DNA of 64,000 bases from assembly GCA_030062745.1 (NCBI GenBank), contig CP099846.1:20204621-20268620 (forward strand), given 5' to 3'. Below the pieces are notes generated by a model that saw only the letters and a list, made by a program, of their open reading frames with translations, did not search any database and had not been told where the DNA came from. The translations under genes and the position numbers were made by a program. The DNA is from Capitulum mitella (lineage: Eukaryota > Arthropoda > Thecostraca > Pollicipedomorpha > Pollicipedidae). Shown here piece by piece: positions 13,420 through 24,165 of the stretch (positions are counted from its first letter, which is position 1; every line of letters begins with the position of its first letter).

Positions 13420-13680
13420 TTTGCGTGGAGTAATCGCGTAACACCGGGTTTTAGATGCGTAGGTCGTCGGTTCGAATCCAGGTGGAGACGCGGCGTAACA
13501 AGTCGTTTTTTCCTGTGATATAGGTGCACGTAATACACTCGGAAGAAAAACCTTGGCACTGCTCAATATTTCCACTTGCATGACTGAAAAAGCGCGTTCG
13601 GCACCCTCTTGCTTTCACCTGGACTCGAACTGACGACGTTACATCTCGCTACCCCACTGAACTCCACTGAAGGCTTGGAA
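13420..13680. repeat. Two inverted tRNA-like (SINE head) fragments
   Basis: On the + strand GTCGTCGGTTCGAATCCAGG (13469-13488) holds a perfect pol III B-box. On the minus strand near 13612-13670 GTCGTCAGTTCGAGTCCAGG holds another, with an A-box-like AGTTCAGTGGGGTAGCGAG upstream at the right spacing. The shared wording suggests two copies of one tRNA-derived SINE family in opposite orientation. T-stem pairing is poor, so neither is a functional tRNA gene. Confidence 0.5.
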
Positions 13681-13689
13681 ATGCGCTGG

Positions 13690-15015
13690 TGACAAAGTGG
13701 GGCCCGCTGATCCCTGTGAGCTGGTGCGCGGGCTCGTCGTGGACCCCGCGGTGCCGGGTTGACGGCCGCCGGGACGCGCCCGTGAGACGGCGGTCAGCTG
13801 TCGGCGCCGCTATCGCAGCGAGGCGCCGTCTCAGCGGAACGGAACCGGTGCTGGCCGGCGGGCGACGTGTCCGCTGACGAGGGACGGCTGTGTTTCGCTC
13901 TCGTGTCCGTGACGGTCCCCAGCAGGCAGGAGTGGATCCAGGGGACAGGGGCCTTCGGTGCATGCGAAAATCATAAAGAAACTTAAAAGGCGCAAAAATG
14001 AAGGAAACGAAATTACGTGACGAGAGGTTTCGAGAGGGCTGTGCAGACCAATGCCATGGAAGATTTCCAAAGCTATTCTTGTGATAGGTCGGATTATTTA
14101 ACTAAACGATTAACTGTGTAATCTGTATTGAACCGCACGTGCCTTCCTGAGATGTGATTTCCACATCATGCGGCGAATGGCAGCAAAAAGGGACTTTCGC
14201 CACTTACTTAGCACTCCGCGAATGCCTTTTGTGTTCTTCCACGTGGCTCCAGGGATGGAGCGATCAATTTCTGACGCGTAGTCTGCCGCGTAAGTAGTCG
14301 GGCCCGCTGTGCGATATTTCCTGACTCCCGTGCGTGCAAGTGTCCGGTTGATAATAACAGTACCGATTCGCACGAACGCTGTGCACACCTGAACGCATTA
14401 CGCGTCCTGCTGCGTGCGTGCGCTGCGTGCCCCATGTGAAGCGTGCCGTTAAGCAGGCCTACACGCACGCTTTGGCCGCGTAAGGAGCATTTCATAGCCT
14501 TTCAGATCTGACAGGGTTTTCAGCGTTCCCAGGGTGACCATGACGTTACGCTGTGCCCAGCCAGCGTCCCGGGTCGTAAGCAGTCGACACTGAAGTCCAG
14601 GTCGACGGGGCTGAAAGCAGTTCTTCGACGAGGCTTATGTCATTCGCAAAGTTCGCTGGAGCGGTGTTCGACCTCGCAGGCCGTTAGCGGGGTGTGGTAA
14701 TGACCTCGAACGGGCATCGCGTTGCGGGCTTTGACGTCATCGCATTCAGGTGGAACTGTCACCGGTAATACAAACCGTCGGCGCATGTTGCGCCGGCTCG
14801 CGAATGTGCGTTTGTACAGAGCTTTCCGTGCTGTTTGTTCAAACACAAACGCATTGCATTGCCGCATTGCACACACACAACGCTTCAACGCGGTGCTTTG
14901 TGGCGTGCGCGGGAACCCCCCCCCCACGAAAAGCGCTTCCGTAGTTCCGTGCATTGACATAGGACGTGTTCACGTCTTTGCGTTTTTGCTCCGTTACCAA
15001 ATACAGTAGAAATTC
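13690..15015. other. No gene seen
   Basis: A GC-rich stretch (13.69-13.93 kb), then mixed unique sequence with short, overlapping frames and no recognisable product. Confidence 0.55.
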
Positions 15016-15019
15016 TTAA

Positions 15020-16237
15020 CCCGCCCTCGAATAGGAAGGAAGGTTGGCGCCCCCTGAGGTTTTCAAGATTGCGAGAGAACGAACAAACGCAGCGCCACGA
15101 AACTTGATGTTCCTTTTGCTTGGTCATTTTTACACCTTGTGTCCAATTTTTTACCTCAGGTCAACACAACTGTCTGACCTAGGCCAGGTCAGGTGGACCT
15201 ATGTCCAAAAATGTTTTGTGCCCTGTAACTTTTTCGCAAAACATGATATCACAATAAAACTTTTAGGCGTTAGAGATTTTGATAAGTGTAACAAATCTGC
15301 TATCTTTGGATTTTTCGGAAATGTACGGGTCATTGATCTAGGGTCAAGCCCATTTTCAGCATAAGTCGTCTTTTTTTAGAAAACTGACGGAATTCCTTAG
15401 AACAATTTGAGTATGAGGAGATCCAGACATCCAGTTTCCGTCAATGTGCAAATTTTCAATGACCTCCGACCACTCATCTGAGGTCAGGCCACGAACAATT
15501 GTTGTGAGCCGAAATGCACTGCCATCAAAATCGGCGATGAATGACTTAGAACGGGTTGAAAATGGCAGAACTGGCTTACACAATTGCGGCTAATACCAAA
15601 AAGTTCAAAAAGTTTCCAAAAATTGCATGTTTCGGAAATAAATAGACCTTTGCGAATGAAGTTCCCCAATTGTGTAGATTGATAACTACTGAGTTTTTCC
15701 AAAATTTAAGGACGAGAAATCGTCCCAAGAACCACTAGAATCAAGAGACAACACTTGAAATGGTATATTCCGCGAAAGTAAAAGAACGCTAAAATTAGTT
15801 CTCCTTAATTTCATACCGCTTTCTTCGGCGGCGCCATCTGTGCAGCGGTGCGAAAATCACCGTGTCTTTAACTCAACGTTTCCGTGTGCATATTAAACTA
15901 ATCAGAGAAATGAGGTGTGCATCGACATCTACGGAACCTTTACGTGTCCGCTGGTGCCTTTATCCAGACTTTATTAGCCACAGCCCTTGAGACCCAGGCC
16001 GTTTCTTGGTCTCATGGAGGCGGCTATGAGAAAAAATGTATAAGGCATAAATGATTTACATTTTATCAAAAACTAAAAATGAGATCAGTTTCGAGCTCCA
16101 CTCGTCACAAGCTTTTCAACGGTGTGCTTATTTTTATCGTGTGACCAACCGTTTGTGAGTTAGAGGGGGCGGTCAACCGCCCCCTCCCTTCCTCCGCAGT
16201 TGAGCGTGCATGGCGTCGACCCACTGTTGGTCGCGGG
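15020..16237. mobile_element. piggyBac-like non-autonomous element, family A copy 1
   Basis: It is flanked by TTAA on both sides (15016-15019 and 16238-16241), begins CCCGCCCTCG and ends GGTCGCGGG. TTAA duplication with ends starting CCC is the piggyBac pattern. Near the right end is the palindrome GGGGGCGGTCAACCGCCCCC. The interior is non-coding and aligns along its length with 38823 to about 40001 (shared TTTTTACACCTTGTGTCCAA, TCGTCACAAGCTTT and TATTTTTATCGTG). Confidence 0.8.
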
Positions 16238-16259
16238 TTAATATCGGTTACGCGCGCAT

Positions 16260-16735
16260 GTTTCAGAGAAGCTCACCACCACCCCTCACAACCAGGCGCG
16301 GATCCAAGGGGGAGGGCGATGGGAACGATCGAACCCCTGCCCCCCGAGCCCTGAGAAGGGGTTCCACGAGAGGGGCCCCGTAGGGCCCCTCTCGTTCCGT
16401 CCGGGAAGGGGCCCCTCTCAGACTTAAAAGTGGTCCCGAAGGGGTTCCGTATGAACTTCATGGGGTCTGTAAAAACGTGACAAGTTCTTGATGCAGTCAG
16501 TGAGGCCTCTGTGAGGGTAAAATTACCCCTGAACCGCGTAGAAGGTCCCAGCGGCTCAGCCAGGGGTCCTAGGGAGCACAGGACAGGACAGACCAGAACC
16601 GTCGAAATGTCTGAAGGGGGCCCACCGCCACCGATATTATAGAAAATTACTCGTATGAAAACCGGAGCCATCGCAAAAATGTTTTAAATACGGTAGATAA
16701 GAGGAGACAAAAAATGAAACATATGGATGCAAGCA
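16260..16735. other. No gene seen
   Basis: Purine/pyrimidine-skewed GGGGCCCCT-rich sequence with an open minus-strand frame (16671-16273) that has no recognisable domain. Confidence 0.5.
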
Positions 16736-16739
16736 CAGA

Positions 16740-17700
16740 CAGAGGCCCCTATGGCCTGTAGGGGGCCCCTGCCAGTCTGTGAAGGCACCCTGCCAGCTTG
16801 TAGGGGCCCCCTGGCGGTCTGAGGAGGGCCCCTCCCGGCCTGTAGGGGCCCCTGCCAGTCTGTAAGGCTTCCTGCTGGCCTGAAGGGCCCCCTGCTGGCC
16901 TACAGGGGCTCCCTAGGGAGCTGCCGGCCTACAGGAGCCCCCACCGGCCTGTAGGGGGCCCAAAAGGTCGCAACCTTGCCGACCTTTTGGGCCCCCAACT
17001 GTCTGCAGGGTCCTCTTGCCGGTCTCTAGGAACCCCTGTCATCCTGTGGGTCCCCTAGAAGCCGTGAAAGGGCTCCGGTTGGTCTGTTGAGGGAGCCCCT
17101 ACTGTCCTGTGGGGCCGTTGCTGACCTATAGCGCCTCTGCCAGTCGAAAGGGGCTCTCTGTTTGCCTGTACATGGCCCCCTTTCGGCATGCAGGGGCCCC
17201 CTGCTAGCCTGCAGGGGCCTCCTGCCGGTTTGAAGGGGCCCTGCCGGCCTGTGAGGCCCGTGCCAGCCTTTGGAGTGTCCAGGGGGTCCACATGAAGTGG
17301 GGGGACCCGCCGCTGGGCGAGAACCCCCGGGAATTTTGGCTGGCTGCTGGCCTGGCTGCGCCGCTGGAAGGGACCCTGAAACTTCCAAAGGGTTCCTGAG
17401 ACAACAACAGGGCCCCAACACGACAGATTGCCCCTGAGTCCGCCAGAAGGGTCACAGGTCCCCTGAGACGGCCAAGATAAGGACGGGGTCCCTAGGACAG
17501 AATAGAGACCCCTTTAGTGCCATAGGGACCCCGAATGTACTTGTATGGAAAGCTGAATGTTCGTGATGCAGAGGGCCTCCGGGAGGGTTATTGTGAGTTT
17601 GAGACGGCAAGATGGTCCCTAAGATGGATAGAAAGCCCCTGAGATTCCCCAAGGGTCCAAGGGACCGCAAGAGGGGCCCCAACACGACAAAGGGTTGACA
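16740..17700. repeat. Degenerate CCTGTAGGGGCCCCTGCCGG minisatellite
   Basis: Units of roughly 20-30 bp with core GGCCTGTAGGGGCCCCTGCC recur from 16740 to about 17270, with weaker traces to 17.7 kb. Frames through it are repeat-driven. It contains the strong hairpin at 16954-16996. Confidence 0.75.
16954..16996. repeat. 17-bp perfect hairpin, 9-nt loop
   Basis: GGGGGCCCAAAAGGTCG (16954-16970) pairs with CGACCTTTTGGGCCCCC (16980-16996) around CAACCTTGC. No oligo-T follows that would suggest a pol III terminator. Confidence 0.85.
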
Positions 17701-17704
17701 AAGG

Positions 17705-20490
17705 GTTTTCGTATCTTAAGAGCAAAAAAGTGGGAGGGGGTGGCGGGGAGGGGGGCCCCGCGCCGACCATTCGCCCCCGTGGCGAAATCTTGGATCCATC
17801 CCTGCTCACATCCATTTCTTTTCGAAGGATTTCACAAAGAGCTAATAGTCCTGATATATGTCTTTCTCGAATATTCACTCGGATCAAGCATTCGAATCTC
17901 TTGAAGCTGATGTTGTTTTATGCCAGTTGGTGCGATCGGAGCGTTGTCTGAAAAGCAGATTAATTAACAGTTGCATAAACAAGGCCGTCAGCATCAGTTT
18001 GTTGTCGAATGATTGCCAACCTTTGGCTTGCTTCGGCTGGTAATTCTGATGTTTTTGTTTGAATGTTTGGATAGGTGCATTGTCACAGTGAGATCATACA
18101 TTCGAATTTTTGAAGCTGATGCCATTTTTTCTTAATAATACTTCACAACAATGTTCGAAAATCACACTTACTAATAGTTGCATGAACAAGCACGCCTACA
18201 GTTTGAAAGTTGCGGCGGGGGGGGGGGCGGGCGTCCGGGCAGAGCACCAGGCGGACGGTGGCTGTGCACTGCCGAGGCCGTGGGGGGGAGTATGACGTCT
18301 GTGGCGGACGGCGCTCTGCCCGGCAGCCATGCTGCCGTGCAACCAGAGGCGCAAACGGCCAGTCACTAACGATGGCGATGTTCGGGGATGATTAGATCGG
18401 GAACGACCAATGAAACCAGTTAAGTCCATTATGGCAGAGCGTCCACCCTAGCCTTGCAATTAATAGGAGTCTCTGCTCTTGATCCCTGCCTCCGCATCCA
18501 TATACGGTATTAGGACAAAGACTAGGTTCCACTCGGTCTTCGCCCTTCGGTATGGTTCGCAATCGCTGTAACGAGTTAATAATAACCTTGGCAGCATCGG
18601 TTGCAACGTGTGGTTTTTACGAGGGGTCGATGCGTCCTGTTCATTGACTCTGTTAACAGCGAAAAAGCAAACGTGCACAAGGACGCATTAAAGTGCAGTT
18701 TCCTCTGGGCTGCTGTTTGTTCCGTGGATCAGCCGTCAACTGTCCTTTAGGAGGGCTCACTGGTTTTGGCGCGACTATGTCGTCCACATGGGTACCTTAA
18801 ACTTTGGCCGAGTCATTGTACCGTTAATCTGAAATTGCGTGATCGAATGAAGGGACCAGAGTCCGTGCAACAAGCTCTGCCTAGATGGGGCACGGACGCT
18901 AAGTCCGTAATAGTGTTACCGTAGCAAAACTTTGGGATCAGAGTTATGAAGAATGCCCACCCGAAGTGATGCACTCACATCCACCATTGGATTAATATCA
19001 ATCCTGGATAGTATCCGATTTACACTCCGGATTGATGTTGCCCTTCCGGAATTCAAACCGTGTATATCATAAAAACAGATTTAGTATTAAAATTAAGATA
19101 AAAACAATTTAAAATTAAAAATTAAAAACAGATTTGAAATTTAAGTTAAGATAAAAAACCAGCAACGGGTAAAGTCGATAGGGAGTGCTGCTGAGGACTG
19201 AGGCACATATGTCCGTTGTTCTCGACCACACTGTTCCGCTTTCGTAGCATATGCCAGCTGTCGAAGAGCCTGCGTGAAGACGAACGGCCAGAAACCTGCT
19301 CGGATCAGCTCCTTGTCGGCGTCGCCTCGGCGGAGGGGAACCGTCGCCGGCCCGTGACGGTGGCATCGTGCTCCTGAAGCGAGACAGGCCGGACCTGAGG
19401 AAGGGGAACCTGGCGCCCCTGACACACTCCTCCGCCGTTATTCCCACAGCGCTCTGCCCTCGGCGTCTGAAGTGAGCTGGCTCCCCGGCGCTGCGCCGTC
19501 CGATACGACCTGGCGCTATCTTATCGGCAGAACGGGGGGGGGGGAGAGGTGCGGGGGCCCGTGCTAGCGATGCGGCGACAGGCGGTGTGGTTGGTCGGCT
19601 GTGAGGTGTCGTCGGCGACGCTAGTGACGCTGGTCGGGGTGGTGAAGCGCCAGTGGTTATAGGTGTGGTTGTGAAAGAAATTGTGATACGCGGCGCTGAT
19701 AAGCGGTGAAACTGGTGATTCGCGGTGAAGCTGGTGACGCGCCGTTGACACGCTCTTGTTGCTGGTGATTTCCTGGTGACGCTGATGACCCGTTGGCGAC
19801 CCTGGTGAGGGTGTTGGGCACCACCACCGGCAGCCGACAGTGAGTACGGCTACGTTTTCGGATGACGTTGCGCGGTGGCGGCGGTCGGTCCACACGCTGC
19901 ACTGTCAGCTGCCTGCCTGGTGCAGGGGCGGATCCGGTCAAGGCGAGGACGGGGAGAGCGGGAGGGCGTTCGTTCCCAGCGGGCCAGCGAGTTGAGGGCG
20001 GGTGGATGGAGGGTGGTTGGTTTAGTTCATGGCACGCAGCCATTTGGGGTCAGGCGCCCAGCGTCAAGTTCATACACGTGCCCCGGCCCGAAGGTTAAGT
20101 CATGTCAGGTCATGACCGGAGCGCGCAACTTTGCGATTGTGAGTCTGATTCCCCGTTCATTTAGCAACATGGCTCTGTCCATCCCATGAAATCCATGACA
20201 TCCGAGACATCCATGAACCCTGTTCAGTGATGATTCGGCAGGGGCAGACCTGGACGATGATTCCGTTGATGTCTTCGTGTTTTTTCGGGAGTTCGATCAG
20301 GACAGCGTGGTGCCCCGCCACCTGAATGTGTACGACTTCGGTCACTCGGACCGTAACGATCCGGCTTTGGAGGGTACCAGGGCAGTGATCATATGCTGCA
20401 TTAGATGATGATTTGGATACCGATTGCCTCATTCAGACCGATCGCAGTATTAGCTCGGGGCGATTTTGTTTGCGTTGGTCGTCACGCGGC
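17705..20490. other. No gene seen
   Basis: Mixed DNA with two GC-rich patches (18.20-18.35 and 19.20-20.10 kb). The second has loose GGTGACGCTGGTGA repeats (19.56-19.83 kb), which keep minus-strand frames open. An AT-rich TTAAAATTAAGATAAAA stretch lies near 19.09 kb. None of the frames is recognisable. Confidence 0.55.
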
Positions 20491-20500
20491 GTAGACGGTG

Positions 20501-20543
20501 ATGTTTGTAGACGGTGCGCTGAAAACGCACCGTCTACAAACAT
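20501..20543. repeat. Hairpin 1: 18-bp perfect stem, 7-nt loop
   Basis: ATGTTTGTAGACGGTGCG (20501-20518) is exactly complementary to 20526-20543, with loop CTGAAAA. The left arm's GTAGACGGTG also occurs just upstream at 20491-20500. Confidence 0.9.
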
Positions 20544-20667
20544 AACAGGATTCGGGCGCTTCGTTGCAAGTCGAGGGTACGGTTATTAGTTTAGGTTTAA
20601 TAAGACGGTCGTTAAGGTTTAATCATTCAAGGTTTAATTCAAGGTTTAAGGTTTAATCAGCCATGGA

Positions 20668-20696
20668 GAACGAACGTGATAGTAACACGTTCGTTC
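20668..20696. repeat. Hairpin 2: 11-bp perfect stem, 7-nt loop
   Basis: GAACGAACGTG (20668-20678) pairs with CACGTTCGTTC (20686-20696), loop ATAGTAA. It follows a run of AAGGTTTAAT repeats (20582-20660). Confidence 0.85.
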
Positions 20697-20700
20697 AGGT

Positions 20701-20733
20701 AAACATCCAGCTGCTAACAACAGCTGAATGTTT
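20701..20733. repeat. Hairpin 3: 13-bp stem with one mismatch, 7-nt loop
   Basis: AAACATCCAGCTG (20701-20713) pairs with CAGCTGAATGTTT (20721-20733) except at one position, loop CTAACAA. It begins five bases after hairpin 2 ends. Confidence 0.85.
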
Positions 20734-20942
20734 GAGGTGAAGGAAGCAAGACTGTATCTCGTAAATTAGTGCCGAATGCGTATTGTTGTCTGCACTCGAC
20801 CTTGTCGTGTGGTTTGGAAGTTCTGCGCATTAGAATCCGCTGCTGCGGTATCTCAGAGCTGCACTGTTTCGCGTACCCTGAACCAGAACTCACTGGTAAA
20901 TTTAATCGAATGTTTTCTTCCTAACGGTGCTCGCCTTAGAAT

Positions 20943-21700
20943 TAGGGTTGGGAAGCGATAACGGTTATGGTTTTTATCGATAAACGATACAATTTCGCCC
21001 CGATTTATCGGTTATTGAAAAATTTATCGATAAATTTAGGTATATTATGGGTTTCATATCATATCTTAATGGGTGGAGATTAGGGAAGGGGGGTAGGTTG
21101 AGCGGGGACACGTGAAGAACTGATCAAATAATTGCATCCTTTTAGTCAGCTGGATTCAGAAGACAAGTCAAACGCGTTCTGATGGCATTTTAAAGAAAAA
21201 AAGATTGAATGCTCTGTCGGTTTATTTGAAGTGAGCTTTCCAGGCACGCAGTGCGTCCGGAATGCTGTCACTCGTCCGTTTCTTTCGTTTCGTTTCAACG
21301 TTTCGTTCGTTAGAAATGTTTCCGTCTTTGGCTGGCTGGCTACTTGTGTTTGCTTTGTCGGAATTATATTTATGAAAAAAACATTTGTTAAATTATTATT
21401 ATATAAATATTATTATATAAATATTATAATATAGATACTTATATGATAATAAGTATTTTATGAATACGTTATTAAAAATGTTTGCTAAAATATTATTTGC
21501 CTGTTTTGTGTCTGGCTCACCGATCTGAACCTGTTGTTTGCTCTGCAGATGATAATGCGAGTCCTGTAGTAATGTTTTTACACTCCGGTACTGTCTTGCC
21601 CGTTTGACGAGTAGCCTTGTGGTCTCCACGCACAAAATAATCGCACACTTTTGGTCGCTTGCTCTCTCTTGTTAGCAGAGGCCACCTCTTATTACGCCAA
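20943..21700 (-). mobile_element. BED-finger hAT element, internally deleted copy
   Basis: The left edge TAGGGTTGGGAAGCGATAAC resembles the hAT terminus seen at 25209, followed by shared ATCGATAAA-rich sequence and matching DNA to about 21240 (compare 25209-25520). It then jumps to sequence matching 25990-26090, with an AT-rich insert (21365-21490). On the minus strand, about 21690-21540, broken frames read KVCDYF and later KTLLQ and HYHLQSKQQVQIG, like a BED zinc finger and its following linker. Most of the transposase core is missing. Confidence 0.65.
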
Positions 21701-21719
21701 AGGGAGGTATTCGGCTTAG

Positions 21720-22950
21720 CCCAGTGACACATTTCATTAGAAATCGCCTTCATATCGCAGTAAATTGTCATGAAAATGTCTTGCCGTCGGCGGACAGGCA
21801 GCGAAAAGTTGTGTCGGGTCTCGTGGCGGGGGGAGGTAGTCACAGGGGCGTTCCCAGGATTTTCGCACGGAGTCCGCTTCCGACCAGTTTTATTCAAGCT
21901 TTCGATTTTAACTCCTTTGACCCTGTGGAATGTTTTAAAATAAGTTTTTCAAGTAAAAGTTGGCTATGTTTATTGTAAATAAAAAAGGCACACGTGTCCG
22001 GTTTTTGTGCCGTATTGTCAATCCTTAAGGGATGTGGTGGGCGCCCCTCCCCCCCCTGCTTGCGCATATTGGTAGTAATAGGACTCTTATATTTATAGTT
22101 AAAGTGTCACCTTGATTGTTAGTTAGGGTCAGTCAATGGCCTCATAAACGCCACTTTTTGTATTTTGGTAAAATTTATCAATAATCCCAGCGCTACTCAA
22201 AATAACAGATCATATGGACCGCTAACGCCGAGCATTGTCAACCATCGTGGTCGTAAGCGATCTGGCCATATCGACGGAACGTTCCACAGAGTAAAATCTG
22301 CTGTATTAAGCCCACTGTAAAGCCGCAGAACGTCTTGAACGTGTCCAGTTACCTATATGACTGTACTTGCCAAAATGCAGGCTGCAGCGCCCTGGGTGTA
22401 CCCAGTGGACCGCGGTTTTCTCGTGTTTATCGTGGCAAATCTTGCTTGAAAATGTCCGACGTTTGCGAACCCATGCCTCTCCAGCAGTCACGAAAGAAAT
22501 CACTTGGGCCTTGGGGCGTATGTTCATCATGCAGCCGTGTACATGTGTACACCATTACCGCTGCAGGCCTCGTTAATCCGTCACAGCTGTTCCGTGTTGG
22601 GTCCCACTTCCATCTAAATATCAGGGCAGGACGCACGAAGTTCGACATAATACCGCCACGAAGACCCGAGTGGAATCGTCGCCGGAGTTCCAGCACCAAA
22701 TGAGCGGAGAAATCAGCGAAGTTAGACGCCGCGCGTCGACTGTTTCCTAGTGTGTCGCGCGCAGATGATTCGGAACACTTTCTGGAAGTGCTCATACGAT
22801 GGTCGGCCTCCAGACAGCGTCTCATTCTCTCATCGACCCATGCATCGACCGTCGGTGATGGCTGTACACACCAGCCCACGCAATTATTGTCGTACGCTTC
22901 GACCCACACGATTACTGCTGTACGCATCGACCCACACCGTCCATGTTGCG
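21720..22950. other. No gene seen
   Basis: Open frames at 22335-22703 (+) and 22927-22427 (-) overlap each other and match no family. CGACCCAC repeats occur near 22.83-22.94 kb (CGATTACTGCTGTACGC-like direct repeats). Confidence 0.5.
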
Positions 22951-22958
22951 CACATTAA

Positions 22959-24165
22959 CCCTATTCCCGGCAGGGGGGGGCGGAATCCGCCCCCCCTCGG
23001 GTTTTTTGCTTGCCAATTCCAGGCTTTTTAACGCAGCTTCACGACACTTGGTGACTTTTCCTAGCTATTCTTTCTACGTGCTGTGACAAAATTTCAAAAT
23101 TCTGTTTTGCTCAGGGGCGGAGCCGGGCAACGTTTTTGGGAGGCACCTCATGCCATTTTTGGCCATGTTAAGGGTAAAAGAAAAATGTCTGCCAAAAACA
23201 GAGTTTTAAAGCTAGAACTTAAAACTTTATATGGATATATAGCTAAATAGTTGGGCAATGCGCAGATATCATTTTGTTTATCTGAGGTCATTTTACAAGG
23301 TCAGGTCAAGGTCAAAAGCCAAAATTTGTTTTTTCGCTATAATTTCGGCGCCATTTTTTCAAATGCCCAACCCGGAACATATATGACGTAGAAGGGTGCC
23401 CTCTACTTGTGCACCAAGTTTCAGCTTGATATCGGGTCGTGTCACGGAGATATGACCTAAAATGTCAGTGCGCGTACCCTATACCGCAATAGCCAAAAAA
23501 TGAAATTTTTGAAATAGAGTGAATTCAAATGATTGAAAACGTTTACAGATAATATTAAATGCACACGAGATCATTACAAGTGATCCCAAGGTCACTGGAA
23601 GTCATTTAAGGTCAAAGGTCACAAGTTGATCTGAGAAACGTGTGACCGTGACAGTTCCCCCTTTTTCATGCCCCTGGCACCGCCTATGCTATCGTTATAC
23701 AAACATTGTAATGCGATTTGTACTTCTTTAGTATAACATGACTAGCAGAAGCCAAAAAAGGGTGTTTGCCTCTTTTGTTCATTCAGTTGTTAGAAAACTA
23801 ATCCTCCTATTTTTGAAACCCTGTGAACGCCCATGAATTTTCTCAAAATTTCCCATTTACGGACCCATGGTAAAAGCCCTATCCATAATCTCTCGATTGA
23901 TGCCAGTTTCATCGAAATCGGTCGATAAACAACGGTGTTATAAGAAGTCCAAAAGTACCCCCCATTTTGACATTTTTGCCCCCTGTATCCACAAATTTCA
24001 AAATTTTGGAAATTTCTTTTTATAAAAATGTAGTTCACGTCACGGCGAATCGATTGCCGTTTGTTGCGATGAAATCGGACAAGTAGTTCTCGAGATCTGA
24101 GGGGGGGCCGAATCCGCCCCCCCTGCCGGGAATCGACCATACCGTCTAGCCCTCCGGGAATAGGG
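22959..24165. mobile_element. piggyBac-like non-autonomous element, family B copy 1
   Basis: TTAA (22955-22958) then CCCTATTCCCGG; the right end is CCGGGAATAGGG then TTAA (24166-24169). The 12-bp inverted termini and TTAA duplication are perfect, so this is a young or well-preserved insertion. Next to each end lies a G-run palindrome (GGGGCGGAATCCGCCCC type). On the right an inner copy of the terminus (24095-24134) lies about 20 bp inside the outer one. The 1.2 kb interior has no transposase. Confidence 0.88.
23609..23621 (+). promoter_or_regulatory. Perfect DR1 nuclear-receptor site inside piggyBac-like element
   Basis: AGGTCAAAGGTCA is two consensus half-sites separated by one base, the DR1 arrangement bound by HNF4 and RXR/USP-type receptors. 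A second cluster in the same element (about 23298-23314) reads AAGGTCAGGTCAAGGTCA. Binding is inferred from motif only. Confidence 0.4.

Noticed and set aside
13460-13500. A functional tRNA gene
   Set aside because: The B-box is good, but the T-stem and acceptor stem do not pair; it fits a SINE head better.
20501-20733. A CRISPR array or miRNA cluster
   Set aside because: The hairpin arms are unrelated to each other, there are no regular repeats and spacers, and the stems are too short for miRNA precursors.
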